Origin: Lepisosteus oculatus
Taxonomy: Eukaryota > Chordata > Actinopteri > Semionotiformes > Lepisosteidae
Reading direction: 5' to 3'
NCBI RefSeq assembly: GCF_040954835.1
Contig: NC_090703.1
Coordinates: 15,637,444 to 15,701,443, forward strand
Length of the DNA stretch: 64,000 nucleotides
Shown: in pieces, positions 47,689 through 63,435 of the stretch
How the letters are laid out: the number at the start of each line of letters is the position of its first letter
Position numbering within the stretch: position 1 is the stretch's first letter
Program-made: the position numbers and the translations under genes
Notes under the pieces: model-generated
The model's input: only the letters and a program-made list of their open reading frames with translations
Database searches by the model: none
What the model was told of the DNA's origin: nothing

Positions 47689-48180
47689 TGTCACGCTCGT
47701 AAACCCCTCTTAAGGACACTCTAGCCCTTCCTTGTTTTCAGCTGATCTCCTGCACCTGCCACCGGTTCCTGCCCCCTGTCCTGTAAAAGCCAGGCATTCC
47801 TGCCAATCTGGGCTCAGCTTTGGAAGATGGACGCCTGGAAGCCCACCTATCTGCGAGGCCTGACCATCTGGGTCCAGGATCAGGGAGCGTCTAGTCCTGT
47901 TACCCCCTTTTTATTCCCCCGACCCTCTGCCGGATCCCGCTCCGGCTTTTAACTCTGTTTGTCTGTCAGGATGGATCACCCAGTCTTGGACATTTGCTGC
48001 ACTTTTGGATTTGCCTCGGATTCCCTCGGACTGTGTGCCTCAACCACACCTCCCCCGAACACCAGCGCACCATGGACACGCCCCCTGTTTTCCTTCCAGC
48101 CCCTTGCATGACTTTTTAAATCACTAACTTTCCCAGCTCATCTGATTTGGCCAGTGATGCCTCTCTGTAACCAGCACTTT
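47689..48180 (+). mobile_element. Solo LTR-like element, right end unclear
   Basis: Starts TGTCACGCTCGTAAACCCCT and follows the complement of the LTR at 55604 through CTGTAAAAGCCAGGCATTCC, CCAATCTGGGCTCAGC, GAAGATGGACGCCTGGAAGC and TTTCCTTCCAGCCCCTTGCA (48086-48105). After about 48105 similarity fades, so the right boundary and target duplication are not established. Confidence 0.6.
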
Positions 48181-51100
48181 CATTGGACTCATTACTTACT
48201 CATTATTACTTTGGACTCATCCTGTTCCATCTAAGTTTCCTCTCTCAGCTGGGGGGAGAAGATTCACTGCTACATTGCAAAGTAATGGTCTACTCCTCTA
48301 GGTGCTAATGACTCTAATCAGCCCAGGTTCAGCTGGCAAGCTCTTTTCCTTAGTAGCACAGGCTAAAACAGACTAAAACAAACTGTAATTTTTTAAAAAC
48401 AGACTATAAATTCCTATTGTCCCTGGCAAACTAACACACAACCCACCTGTTCATTGCCTGTGAGGCCCCTCACTTCAGCCTAAACTATATTTTTTTTCAA
48501 GCATCCCTTCCTCGCCAAGGCCTGTAATCTAGCCCAATCCATTGCTCCTTTCAGACTGGAGCCTAGACACAGGCCAAAAGCTTTTCCTCCTAGCTGGTCT
48601 TTTAAGCCACATAACTAGTCCAGATCAGTTGTTAATTCCATGCAGGACCTATCCCAACAACCCCTTTTCTTCATGTGGAATTTCACCCCTTCTAAGTGCC
48701 AATGACTCATTCAGGATCACTGGACTTTCCAATTCACAAGTGTCCATTTTGATGTTGGGTGACTTAATTAGACAAAGTCACTTCTCATTACCTCACTGCA
48801 CATATTATCTTGTTTTTTTATTGTGTTTAGTTGTGGAAACCGTAAAACAAACAAGGAAGTAGTTAACCCAAAGAAAAAAAAAGGGTGTTAGTTCTGAAGA
48901 GAAGTTCCAGCATGAGAATCCATAGCAATAGCACATGACAGAAACAGGAAAAAATTCAGACAAAGTCAGTATTACAGAGACAACTCCGGAAGCTGGCTTT
49001 GATAGAATAACTGGCTGTAATTGTTATCAACAATAGCATCACCAGTTGCTCCACATTTGAAAATATACTGAAATATTTTCAAAACCTAAAACACATTCCA
49101 AAACGTACTGGACATTGAGTACCTGATCAACAATATGAAACAAGCCAAAAAACAACATACCGTTTGAGTCAGACATTGTACCATAATAAAAGCAGTGCAT
49201 TGGCTTTTTAGTTTTTGCAGTGCATATCCTGTGCTGCCAGGCTTCATTTTGTTTTGGTTTTTTCCCTGCTGTCATTTTCCCTTGGCAGAAGAGCACTCTC
49301 TGCTGCTCCTGCAAAAGAAATATTTCTACTAGCTAGTTTCTGAGATTGGCAATGAGTCATTATCCTATACACAAAGAGAGAAAATGCAGTATTGAAAATA
49401 GCAAAGTGCAGATTCAATGAATCTTATTGTAGTATTGGCACATCTTGCCTAGTGCTTTATTTGTATGCATGAAAGTAAAACTTGTTATTTTACTTCTACA
49501 AAGGTAGAAAGAGGGATTTGAGGTGTTAATGTCCATGACGTATGTTCATACAATGCTATTGTTCATAAAAAATGATTAATCTTTAAAGTTCCATCAGTCA
49601 CCTGATCAGGTTTTGAGTGGATGTTATGTTTCCTGTAAAGCTTACTGAAATCTTTTTTTTCTCACTGAGAACAAATACCTTATTTAAAGGATTTAGTGCA
49701 TGTTCCTAATTCCAAGTCTCAGCACTTGTTACTTAAGGTATTGAAAAGGGAGAACAAATGCCTTTGTTCTTTTAAAATGTCACTAGGGTTTTTTGTTTTA
49801 AAAAAAGTAAGTCACGAGGTAGGACTTGATTTTCAGACATGTTGCAAAATGTTCTAATGCTATAATGTGATGTGAAGTAGTAACATATTGATGATCATGC
49901 AATGAATAGGTACAAACAATATTAATCCGAAAATAAATGATTGATTGAGTTGCTTGGCAACAGATAATTCTGCAGCAGCAAGATTTTCTGCTATGCATAG
50001 GTGTTGCTTAATTGATGTTTCTTATTGCTCTCAAATATCTAATGTCTCTCAAACAGTCATTATTTTTGGCAAAGGAACACTGAGGTAACAGAAGGACCAT
50101 CTCAATTATGAATTCAGCACTTCTGCTGTATGACAGGGTATAAAAACAGCCTATAATATTTGTAATTCAGGGCTCATTGGGATGACAAAAATGATTGAAT
50201 GCATATAAATTAAATTCCAAAATGATCAGTCAAAGGATGAAGATCTACGGTTGATCCTCTTTTGTGCAACTCAACAAAAAACATAAATTGCAAAAGCAAA
50301 ATCTGGACTTCTTTATTAAAATCACACTCAGACAAAGCTAACAAAGACTGGGTCAGTCTCAGCCATAAAATTCATTTGGACTTCACGGAGAACTACAATA
50401 CTATTTTTATATTTTGGGGTTTGAAAGAACCAGCATTGAAGAGTGCATTTCAAACCGTTAAAAAGGTAAAATGTACACAGTCACATGTAAGACCTCCAAT
50501 TTACATCACAAAATAGAATAAGTTTCCAGGTATGTACAGCACCATATCCTGTGATTCAGAATGATGCAACAAAACGTCTGGTGATGTGAAGCAGCCCTTT
50601 TACATTGTAAACAAGCAGGCTTGTGAGTACATCTTTTTTAAACCAATAGAAATATTGAGTTCGATTTTGAGATGGCTTTGCTGATTAGTGGGACTTACTT
50701 GTCCCACTCTGCATGCAGGTCACGTTGGAAAATTTCTGCAGTGAAATATCTGCTGCACAATCTGTACTAATTTGCTCGTATATTACATTAGTCATCACAG
50801 TCGCTAGTGAGCAGGAAGGGATCACGTGAAAATTCACAGGAGCTCTCACTCTCGGCCCTGGCGAGACCAAGGGTTTGCGATAACGTGGCAACTTATACTA
50901 CCTTCACAAAGTTCAAGATTTAATAATCAGTCTGAGAAATTGGGACTCTAGTTCCCCTTCAAGAGAGAGGTAAGCACGAAAATATCCAAGGTAAATCAAG
51001 ACAGAATTCTCTTTGAGGATCATCAGAATTCCAAAGACTAGCTATGAGCAGTGGCACCATTTCATTGATAGTCAGACTTCACAAGAGAATGAGTATCTCT

Positions 51101-52452
51101 CCAGTGAAAACTGCTCATCTCACGTCTCTACACAACATGTATTTAACTTCAATAGCACCCTGAAGTGGTGTGTAATAGATAGCTGTGAAGGCAATCTGTT
51201 CAATGCTGTTATGAGCGCAGGATCATGGTTTAGTAGGAGACCTGTTTATTAAATTATAATAGTCCAGCCAGAACTAGTGGGAAGTCTTAAGAAGGCACAT
51301 TGCCTCAGTGATTTTCTTGAGGGCCTACTCAGATGAGTGCTTCTGTTTCAATACACTCTCCAGGAAAATAACACGTGGTTGGATATATTAATTCAAATTT
51401 TTCATTGTTTTAGTATGGAACATTCATGCTGAAGAAAGCCAGCAGCTATCCACAAAATAAAGTTTCTTAAGGTTCTGAGAATTGCTTCTGGCGGAACATT
51501 CTGTTCAGTGACTGCTTTTTTCCTTATCATCTATCCTATTATCGACAGGTCAGAATTTTAAACACTCAAAATATCCATCTGAAGGTCCAGTTTTAGAAAG
51601 TAGAATGAGGGTTACAGAAGCTCTGACCTTTCCACAGGTGTGTTTGAAATATGAGGATTTTTATGTAACAAGTAGAAACATAACACTACATATGAAAGGT
51701 TTTCACTCCTTTTTTCCCTTTCATACCCATCTCTTAATCTGGATTTTACTTTTTCTGTGAAGCTCTTCATGTGGTTTTAAGCCTCCTTGTCAATATGAAA
51801 TACCAAAGTGGGTCTGATGTGGGTATATTCGCATTTACATGTAGTTAATGTTTTGTAAAATATTTCAATCCTTATTTTACTGTACATAAACACCATATTA
51901 TTTATACTGTATATACTGTAGTGAAAGAATTAAAAACATCAAAAAATTATATTTTTTTGCAGATTTCTGGGGTTTACCAAAATTAAAGCAGCATAATTGA
52001 TCAAATGCTATCGAAGCCACAATTTACTGTATGCTGTTATTTTTAATCTGATGTTTAACTCTACTGCTTGTGTTTGTGTAAGAGGGTTAAATATGGTCAA
52101 TTTACTTACCCAAACACATTCTCTTCATTTTTAACTTTGAAATAATCAAAAGTTAACACAGCTTTGTATGTATGCAATTTGGTGTAGTAATATAGGAACA
52201 TGAGGCTGTAAGGTGATCTTGGAGACACTTAAACACAGCAGGTACTCAACATCCCATTATAAGAGAAAAATTGTCTTCATTTGTCAAAAATGTCATTTTG
52301 ATTCATGTTATATAGAACGGAACTGTCCTAATTTGTTTCTTGGAACACAAATAATCATTAACTGTTAAGTGCTTATAATATACTCTGTTCTTTTATACTT
52401 TTTTAACCTGAATCAATGTTTTTTCCTACTCATTGCTTTTTGCTATGGCTAG
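48181..52452. other. Intergenic, nothing firmly recognised
   Basis: Holds several 60-105 codon frames without splice or family support. A CACGTG E-box lies at 50822-50828 region within a slightly CpG-richer patch (50810-50890), possibly a small regulatory element. Confidence 0.4.
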
Positions 52453-52622
52453 GTAAAGGCACATCCGACAGCTGGCCTCTCAATCAATTCACAATTACGT
52501 CCCAGGTGGGACTAAAACATAGACCAAAGAGACTTCTGCCAGCTTCATGCAAGCAACTAAAAATAGTCAATGATGAGGAGAAAGCACTATTGTTACCTGA
52601 GGTGAAAAGGCAGAAGCATGAG
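52453..52622 (+). CDS. Candidate coding exon of an unrecognised gene
   Basis: A 170-base open segment follows a good pyrimidine tract and AG (52451-52452) and ends CATGAG|GTAATT. It encodes a basic, non-repetitive stretch including VGLKHRPKRLLPASCKQ and DEEKALLLPEVKRQKHE. Enters in phase 1 and leaves in phase 0. I do not recognise the protein and no promoter or terminal exon is evident nearby. It may be a chance frame or part of a decayed element. Confidence 0.25.
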
Positions 52623-53892
52623 GTAATTTTGAAAAAGAACATTATCTTCCTGCTTCCCTTGATGTTGTCCTGCTGAGAGTGTATTACCAAATCAAAGGAT
52701 TAGAGTAATAACCTCTCAGGTGCTCCATCTCTCTCGAAACCTTGACAACATACAGCAATGTCACAATGTCCTGGTGAAACAGTGCACTTGAATGATAAAA
52801 TGGCTATGTGGTTTCAAAGCAACTTGGATCTTGTTATCTGTGAGGGTCAAAATAAAGTCTGAGAACAACAGAACATAAGAAAAGGCACAAATGAAAATCG
52901 AAAATGTTTTGCAAATGTACGGCTTGAAGAAATCAAGAGCCATAGCACAGTTCTTTAGTTTATTCCACACAGCCACAACTTATGAATTGAAGAAGTGTAT
53001 AAAATTCTGACTCATGAATCTAATTGTATTGGTGATCTGTCTGCATCATATACGACACTGGATTTTAACTTAAAAACACAATGAATACATTTGGATATTT
53101 TGCTTGTTTGGTAACTTCTTTGAAACTTGTTTGAAGGAGTGGTGTGGATTTGTGTAACAATCCCTTAAATAACTCCAATGAATCTAGAATGTCCCAGTCT
53201 AGGATGATTTCTTTTATTTTTACACACACTCCACTTTGTAAGTGTCAGTAATTTCAAGATTCAGATCGTCAGAATTGATTACCTGCTTGTGGGAGAGTAA
53301 AAAGGACACACTTCTGATGAGACAATCTGCAGAGACATTGTCATTTGAATCATAGTGCCACATGCCTGGTAGAGGAATGAGTATTAACCAGAAGAGCAGT
53401 GTGTCTCTTACTGTTTTTACAGTAAGCCAACAAGCAACTGGCACGTCAGAGGAGCTGCTGTTATCTGGTAATCTGGTCTTGGATGAGTCCTGGTTTAATT
53501 ATCCAAACCTTACCCTGAGCAGCATCCAGCTGGTTTTCTTCCACTGCTATAGGAATCTCAGTTATTAGTTAGCAATTGACAGGATGACCTAGGATCAAAG
53601 CAGTGACTTCAGGCATGCACTGAGTGAAAGCCATTACTAGTCACTCAGGAGTTAGTGATAAAATATTTTAGCAATATACTGTAGATATGACACCCTGATA
53701 TCTGCATTCTTACATAAATGGCGATGACAAAGAGAAAGGCTTATTAAAAAAAAATCAAAAAGTGAATCTCTCCTTGTTACAGAATTACAGAAAACAATAT
53801 ATGTCTGGGGACCACAATACAGTACTATTTGCAATTACTAATTATGTAATACAGACTGGGCTGAGCTAAAAAACAAGTGACTTCAGATCACC

Positions 53893-54215
53893 TGTCACGC
53901 CCTCTGCAGTCAGAGGGCGCTCCTTCTCTGTCTTGTCTCTCATTTCCGGTTCTTTGCTGTCCTTCCGATGTTTCTCTCTCTCTCGGGCTATATATTTCCA
54001 GGTCATTCATTCTGCCTTTGCTCAGCACTGACGTTTGGATGTCCTGAAACCCACCTAGCACCAGGTAGCCCCACGTCCGCTACCTGAGGGCATAGGTTTC
54101 TGTATGGCATTTCCTGAACAGCTGAGCCCAGGCTAATTCCTGTTTCGCCACAACGCATAGGGTCTTTTCCGCTCTCCTGCCATTCTACGGTTCGTCCCTT
54201 CCGACATCCGTGACA
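53893..54215 (+). mobile_element. Solo LTR-like element (323 bp)
   Basis: Ends TGTCACGCC...GTGACA; flanks TCACC and CCACC agree at four of five bases, an eroded target duplication. Contains CGGGCTATATATTTCCAGG, a TATA-like box in the position of the other LTRs. A CAGAGGGCGC phrase at 53909-53920 resembles half of a CTCF core. Confidence 0.6.
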
Positions 54216-55603
54216 CCACCACTATGATGCTCAGGTGGCACTTAAAAAAATATTGGCTATGTCATGCTTTGGCTGCCATGCACACTCATTCTGAAAACAC
54301 AGTTGCATCAATAAGCCAAAGAAAAAATAATGATGATAATAGTAACACTTCAGAAAAAGCAGGCTCAATTTGAAGGATTTTTTGTTTATTTGTATACATT
54401 CAAGAGCTCTTGCTGTTCTCTTATGCCTACTAATAGCAAGCATGAAAGAGAGGAAGAGAAACAGAGCTCATTCTGCTTATGATCATAGAAAACCACTCTT
54501 CAGCTGCAGAATAACAGAATCTCCATGGCAACAACATTCACTTACCCTCCAGACCATGCAGTAATCACTCTTGAATGTAATAGTAGTTTTCTCTGGAGAG
54601 CAGCACATTAAATATTTTTTTATTTATGTGCAACAAAGGACCCTGAGCAATATACACTCTCTCCATGGTTCTAATTGTATTCTAATTAATTTATTAATGG
54701 CAAGCAGTCGATTGAGGAGCTGGGAGTGTAACCCTTCTGAAAATATTCTTACTCCTGAAATGTCTCTAATGAAGGGCTTTCCTCAACATAAACTTCAACT
54801 TTGCCAAACAATAATGTTTTTAAACATTTTCAATTGGAATAAAAAGTCATTTGTCACACAGAGTCTATGCAGAATCCTGTACTCAAACCTAAGCAAGTAA
54901 TGGATCTGTTTCCATAATGGGAATAAATGTTTATCCAAATGTATTTTTGGTATTTTAGATTGTTGGTATTTTCTCCTAAATAATAATACTTGAATATTTT
55001 ATTTAGTGTTTTTTATTTACCGTATGTGCATAAAGCTTTGGATTACTTGAATGTTAGTCTAGTTTTTTGTGTAGAGACCTAGACCAAATCTAGACAGCTG
55101 AAATATGGAAGTACAGGTGCTTTTACGTCCATGATGTAAAGACCGCCACAAGAGTTTAAAATAAGACAGGAGCCCTTGGCTAAATTCGAATTCTTAGTTC
55201 AACCAATTTTAGTGCTGTGAGTTCTATCTGGCATGCATGTTGAAAACAAAAATGTCAATTTTGCCAAGAAACAAGTAAAGATTAATTTCATGCCACAGAA
55301 ATAAAGAAACTTAACACGGAGACACCTGAAGAAAGCTATGAACTGAAACGTTGTTTTTTCTACTTTTCAGGGCGGTGTTTTACTTGTTCTTGTTCCTTTG
55401 TTGCAAACATCCTGCTAAAGCAATACTACTTTATACTCCCTCATTCTTCCGGAAATGGTTTGGTTTAGATAAAATTGCAACACAGATAGTACCTATAGAG
55501 GTCTTCAGAGGCCTATTGTTACTGGTCTTGCCTTTTACTGTTCTGATCCCACAGACTTCATTGCAGTGTTTGGCACTACATAGGAAGCCACTTCAAACGC
55601 AAG

Positions 55604-56126
55604 TGTCACAAAGCATTCTTTCAGGGCCCTATGCAGACAGCACAATCCGGGGAGGAGTGAGGAAAACACAGGGAAAAAAGCATGCAAAGGGGCTGGAAGG
55701 AAAATAGGGGGCGTGTTCTAGGTGCGGTGGTGTTCAGGGGTGTGTGTCCGAGGCAAACAGTCCAAAGGGTGTCCACAGGGAAATCCTTTACGAAGCAAAT
55801 GTCCAGAGCCAGGTGGTCCATCCAAGACAAAGAAGAACAGAGTTAAAAGCCGGGGTGGATCCGGCGAATGGTTGGTGGAATAAAAGGGGGGTAATGGGAC
55901 CAGATGCTCCAGTACCGGACCCAGAAGGACAGGACACCGTTGTAAAGCCTGTGCTGTTAGGTCGCTCCTGGACTCACGGATAGGCGGGCTTCCGGGCGTC
56001 CATCTTCCAATGCTGAGCCCAGATTGGCAGGAATGCCTGGCTTTTATAGAACGGGGGGCAGGAACTAGAACACTAAACTAGGAAGGGCTGGAGCATCCTT
56101 TAGAGGAGGGGTTTACGAATGTGACA
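55604..56126 (-). mobile_element. Solo LTR (523 bp) with 5-bp target duplication GCAAG
   Basis: Ends TGTCAC...GTGACA and is flanked by GCAAG at 55599-55603 and 56127-56131. On the minus strand it carries TCTATAAAAGCCAGGC (TATA-like). Related to 14052-14536 and 47689. No internal domain, so probably left by LTR-LTR recombination. Confidence 0.88.
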
Positions 56127-57257
56127 GCAAGTGTCAAACATGACCCCACAACCCCTAACCCCTGAGTATCTGGACTGATTCCTCAATCACCAGTAATCTA
56201 ACTCAACTTGACAAACCACCATACAAGGTGCATACAACGTGTGTGATGAAACGCTGAACTTTTTGAAAGGTTTGGAATATGTTTTAAATGGGACTTTATC
56301 ATTTTGTTTTAAATAAAAACAAAAACAGGTATACCATAAAAGGGAGAAATACTCATAATTTGTTTTGTTCACTAATTTGCTTTGCTATTTTATTTTTGTG
56401 TACATTTATGCCATTTGTGATGTTTTTATAAAGCACAAATAACCTGACTCACTGGTGTTATGAAGCGTAGGTGGTGTTAAAGAAAGTGCTAGTGGTGTTA
56501 TCACAACATGTTTCCTGTAGTAGCTCAAATATTTATTTGAATTAATATAAACACACTTGCTGCCCAATACAGTAGTTGAAATGTTTTTATCTGTATTTTT
56601 TTTTCTTTCTGATGTTTCAATTTATACTTAGACACAGTATCTACAGTATGTATGGTACATTTATTAAATTGTTCCTTTTATCTTACAAATTTACCTAACA
56701 GTGTGGTTTATTTCAGCTGCTAGCCAATGCACCAAAGTTAGCCTTAAAAGCAATGATAAAATGCTCCTCAGCCTCTGTTGCATTACAAATGGTTTAAGAA
56801 ATAATATAAATTTTCCCTTTGCTATTCAAATGTTTAAAGATAAGGAAGGCAAACATTTGCACAGCAGCAGGGATAATGAATCCTGTTTATGGATGTTGTC
56901 TGATGAATACAGATAACATGAAACAAATGAAATCAGTGTTTAACTAATAAACACTGAAAAAGGTCACAACAGGGTCTTGAATTTACATTGACCTTGGGCC
57001 TTTCCAAAGGCTGTCTTCAAAATCAACCTGCTCAACGTTTTCCTTATTGGCACATACTGAATGTTATTGATGCCATGTACTGTATGCTCTGTTTTATTAA
57101 ACCCGCCCCACAAACCTTTAAAAACATTGAGTAACATCAATACTCAGAAACTTTGTACCTTTACTGCCAAGGCTTCAGAAAAATAATATGAAGGAAACAA
57201 TTTAATGGTAAAATTATTTTTATGTAATTTAATTCTAATTATTAAAGAACGGCGTTT

Positions 57258-57440
57258 TTATCCTGTGGGTTTTCTCCATATAGTATGCTCTAGTTTCCTC
57301 CTACCTTCCAAAGACATGCTGAACAGTCAATTGGTGTCTCTAAAGAGTTCTGGTGTGACTGGCGAGGAACTGCCCTCCTGTCCTGGCCCTGCCTTGGGTC
57401 CTATTCTGTTGGGATAGGCTCTTACTATCCTTACCAGCAA
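57258..57440 (+). repeat. tRNA-derived fish SINE, 5' truncated
   Basis: GGGTTTTCTCCATATAG, AGTTTCCTCCTACC, CCAAAGACATGCTGAACAG, TTGGGATAGGCTCTTACT: same order as the 4919 family. Confidence 0.6.
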
Positions 57441-57665
57441 TACGAGCCTTCTGATCATGGAAAGATGGAACTCTAACAAACGACAAAAATAGTCTTATTA
57501 ACATAACATATAATGGTGGTGTCCTTGAAACCTTGATTCATCCTGAAAGAAGACTGCTGGGAAGTCCACATACAGAAAGGTGTTTCTCACCCCATATCTG
57601 TGAGCACTGAGCCCATGTGGCTGTTTGGCCATCTAGTTTGCAAGGATTATTTATATATATATTAG

Positions 57666-58205
57666 CCAGCAGCCATATCACTCTAAAGCTCACAACTGGC
57701 AACCCATTGAAACTAAGCAGGTATGAGCCAGGTCGGTACTTGGATGGGAGACCTCCTGGGAAAAACTAAGGTTGCTGCTGGAAGAGATGTTAGTGGGGCC
57801 AGCAGGGGGCGTTCACCCTGTGGTCCATGTGGGTCCTAATGCCCCAGTATAGTGATGGGGACACTCTACTGTAAACAGGCGCTGTCCTTCGGATGAGACA
57901 TAAAACCGAGGTCCTGACTCTCTGTTTCATTAAAAATCCCAGGGTGTTTCTTGAAAAGAGTAGGGGTGTTTCCCAATGGCCCTTACCAATCATGGCCTCC
58001 TAATAATCCCCCTCTATGAATTGGCTTCATTACTCTGCTCTCCTTCCCACTGATAGCTGATGTGTGTTGAGCGTTCTGGTGCACTATGGCTGCCGTCACA
58101 TCATCCAGGTGGATGCTGCACATTGGTGGTGGTGGAGGGGAGTCCCCATTACCTGTAAAGCGCTTTGAGTGGAGTGTGTATATAAGTGTAAGCAATTATT
58201 ATTAA
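57666..58205 (+). repeat. 5S-rRNA-derived SINE (SINE3-like), full length
   Basis: The head 57670-57770 follows 5S rRNA (GCCATATCACTC, GAAACTAAGCAGG, GGTACTTGGATGGGAGACC, CCTGGGAA). Body, then 3' CCTGTAAAGCGCTTTGAGTG, TATATAAGTGTAAGCAATTA and (ATT)n. A short deletion removes the GGTGTCCTGGCCAAAT-type part present in other copies. Contains an exact CTCF-like core CCAGCAGGGGGCG at 57799-57811. Lies about 190 bases before a candidate exon and 1.2 kb before fsip1. Confidence 0.9.
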
Positions 58206-58393
58206 TTATATAACAACGATTTGCCAAAACATATAAAAGATCAAAATAAAGACTAACAGTAGCAGAAAACTATAACAAATCAGCAAAAGCATTATTTCTC
58301 AAGGCTCCTTCGTTATAAAGAATAGGATGACAGTGTGTACACCATATTAAACCGAAAGAGACTACAGCCAAATACTAACTATTGTACTCAAAG

Positions 58394-58580
58394 GTGTACA
58401 GGAATATTTTCAAACATAAGGAGAGAAATAAGGAGAATGTCTCGCCACGGAAAGATGCTAATAAAGCTTTAGATATTTTGAATAGCAACAACATCCGGGC
58501 TTTTGAGCGTCGTTGGATACAGGATCAACAGGAGCTCTGGCTGAGAAGTACAACTGAAGAAGTTGTGGGCATTGAAGCAG
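58394..58580 (+). CDS. Candidate coding exon of an unrecognised gene
   Basis: Open from 58379 to 58633. A perfect branch-site consensus TACTAAC (58373-58379) lies 14 bases before CAAAG|GTG, and the frame ends at GCAG|GTATTT, so an exon 58394-58580 (phase 0 in, phase 1 out) is plausible. Encoded protein includes HKERNKENVSPRKDANKALD and IRAFERRWIQDQQELWL, which look like real, charged protein. There is no in-frame Met, so it would be internal or terminal (read-through stop at 58631). It cannot be a simple 5' extension of fsip1: joining it to that exon meets TAG at 59380-59382. The incoming phase fits the candidate exon at 52453-52622. Confidence 0.35.
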
Positions 58581-59009
58581 GTATTTTTAATTTGCGCAGA
58601 TCTTCACGTTTTGAATGTTTTACCAATTATTAAGTCAGCAGTTCTTGTTATTTTTATAAGACCTTTGCTTCTGCACTTTTCGAAGAAAAAAACAAGAAGC
58701 AGAATGTACAACGTTATATCATTGTTGTAATTCCTGGAAACATTTTTGAATTTACTTTGTAATTAAAAACAGCACCAGGAGATCATTTGGGAGATTAAGT
58801 CATTTCCCATTGGATTTTATACACCTTTGCTTATTTTAAATATACATACAGTTTTGGGGGTTTCTGTTATTCAAACCATACTTTAGTTTATTTTTGCATG
58901 TTGATTCAGTAAAATGTGAAATTTCAGTGTCGCAGGGTTTGTTTTCTCCCTTCTTTTAATAATATAACTCGCATGAAGGTTCGGTTCTGTTTTTCTCGTC
59001 GTTCCAAAC

Positions 59010-59026
59010 TAACCGGAACCGGAGCT
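59010..59026 (+). promoter_or_regulatory. Tandem ETS sites in probable fsip1 promoter
   Basis: AACCGGAACCGGAGC holds two adjacent CCGGAA/G cores (59013-59024) in a small CpG-containing patch about 370 bases before the fsip1 start codon. Tandem ETS sites are typical of TATA-less promoters. Assignment to fsip1 is positional. Confidence 0.35.
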
Positions 59027-59388
59027 TTCTATGAGAATTGGACAAGCTTTTTAACGTTAAAATGTATATATAAAACGAAATAATTATGTATATACCCACA
59101 GACATATAGTGTTTATGAGTTCAGATATGTACATATTTATAAGACAAAGTACACCATTCATTTAACGTTGTGGACAAGTAATACCGTCGTCTGTGTCACC
59201 AAATTTGTTGTCTCTTAAGCAGAATGAAATGGGCATCTAGGAAACATCCTTTCTCCGTTATATCATTAGTGGTGGTGATTTTCCCACTGATCTTTGAGTG
59301 TTTTTTTGTTGTTGCTTGTTTTTGTTTCCTAGACATTCTTTGCATTTTGAAGTTTAAATGTAGTTAATTGTGTTCAGGTTAGGATGCA

Positions 59389-63435
<4,047 letters not shown>

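Noticed and set aside
48104-48113. ATGAC as target duplication closing the 47689 LTR
   Set aside because: The related LTR at 14052 has GCATGACGTTTCC inside it at the same place, so this ATGAC is internal sequence and not a duplication.
50262-50516. Coding exon with donor AAAAAG|GTAAAA
   Set aside because: Its outgoing phase does not fit the next candidate exon at 52453, no acceptor is evident and the protein is unrecognised.
55351-55707. 118-codon frame with an apparent acceptor TACTTTTCAG
   Set aside because: Hydrophobic from T-rich DNA, runs straight into the solo LTR at 55604, and the preceding CTGAAGAAAGC..GAAACGTTG phrase is a common repeat fragment.
57670-57770. 5S rRNA gene
   Set aside because: The 5S-like head is diverged, lacks an intact internal control region and terminator, and is followed by the same 400-base body and (ATT)n tail as five other copies. 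It is a SINE.
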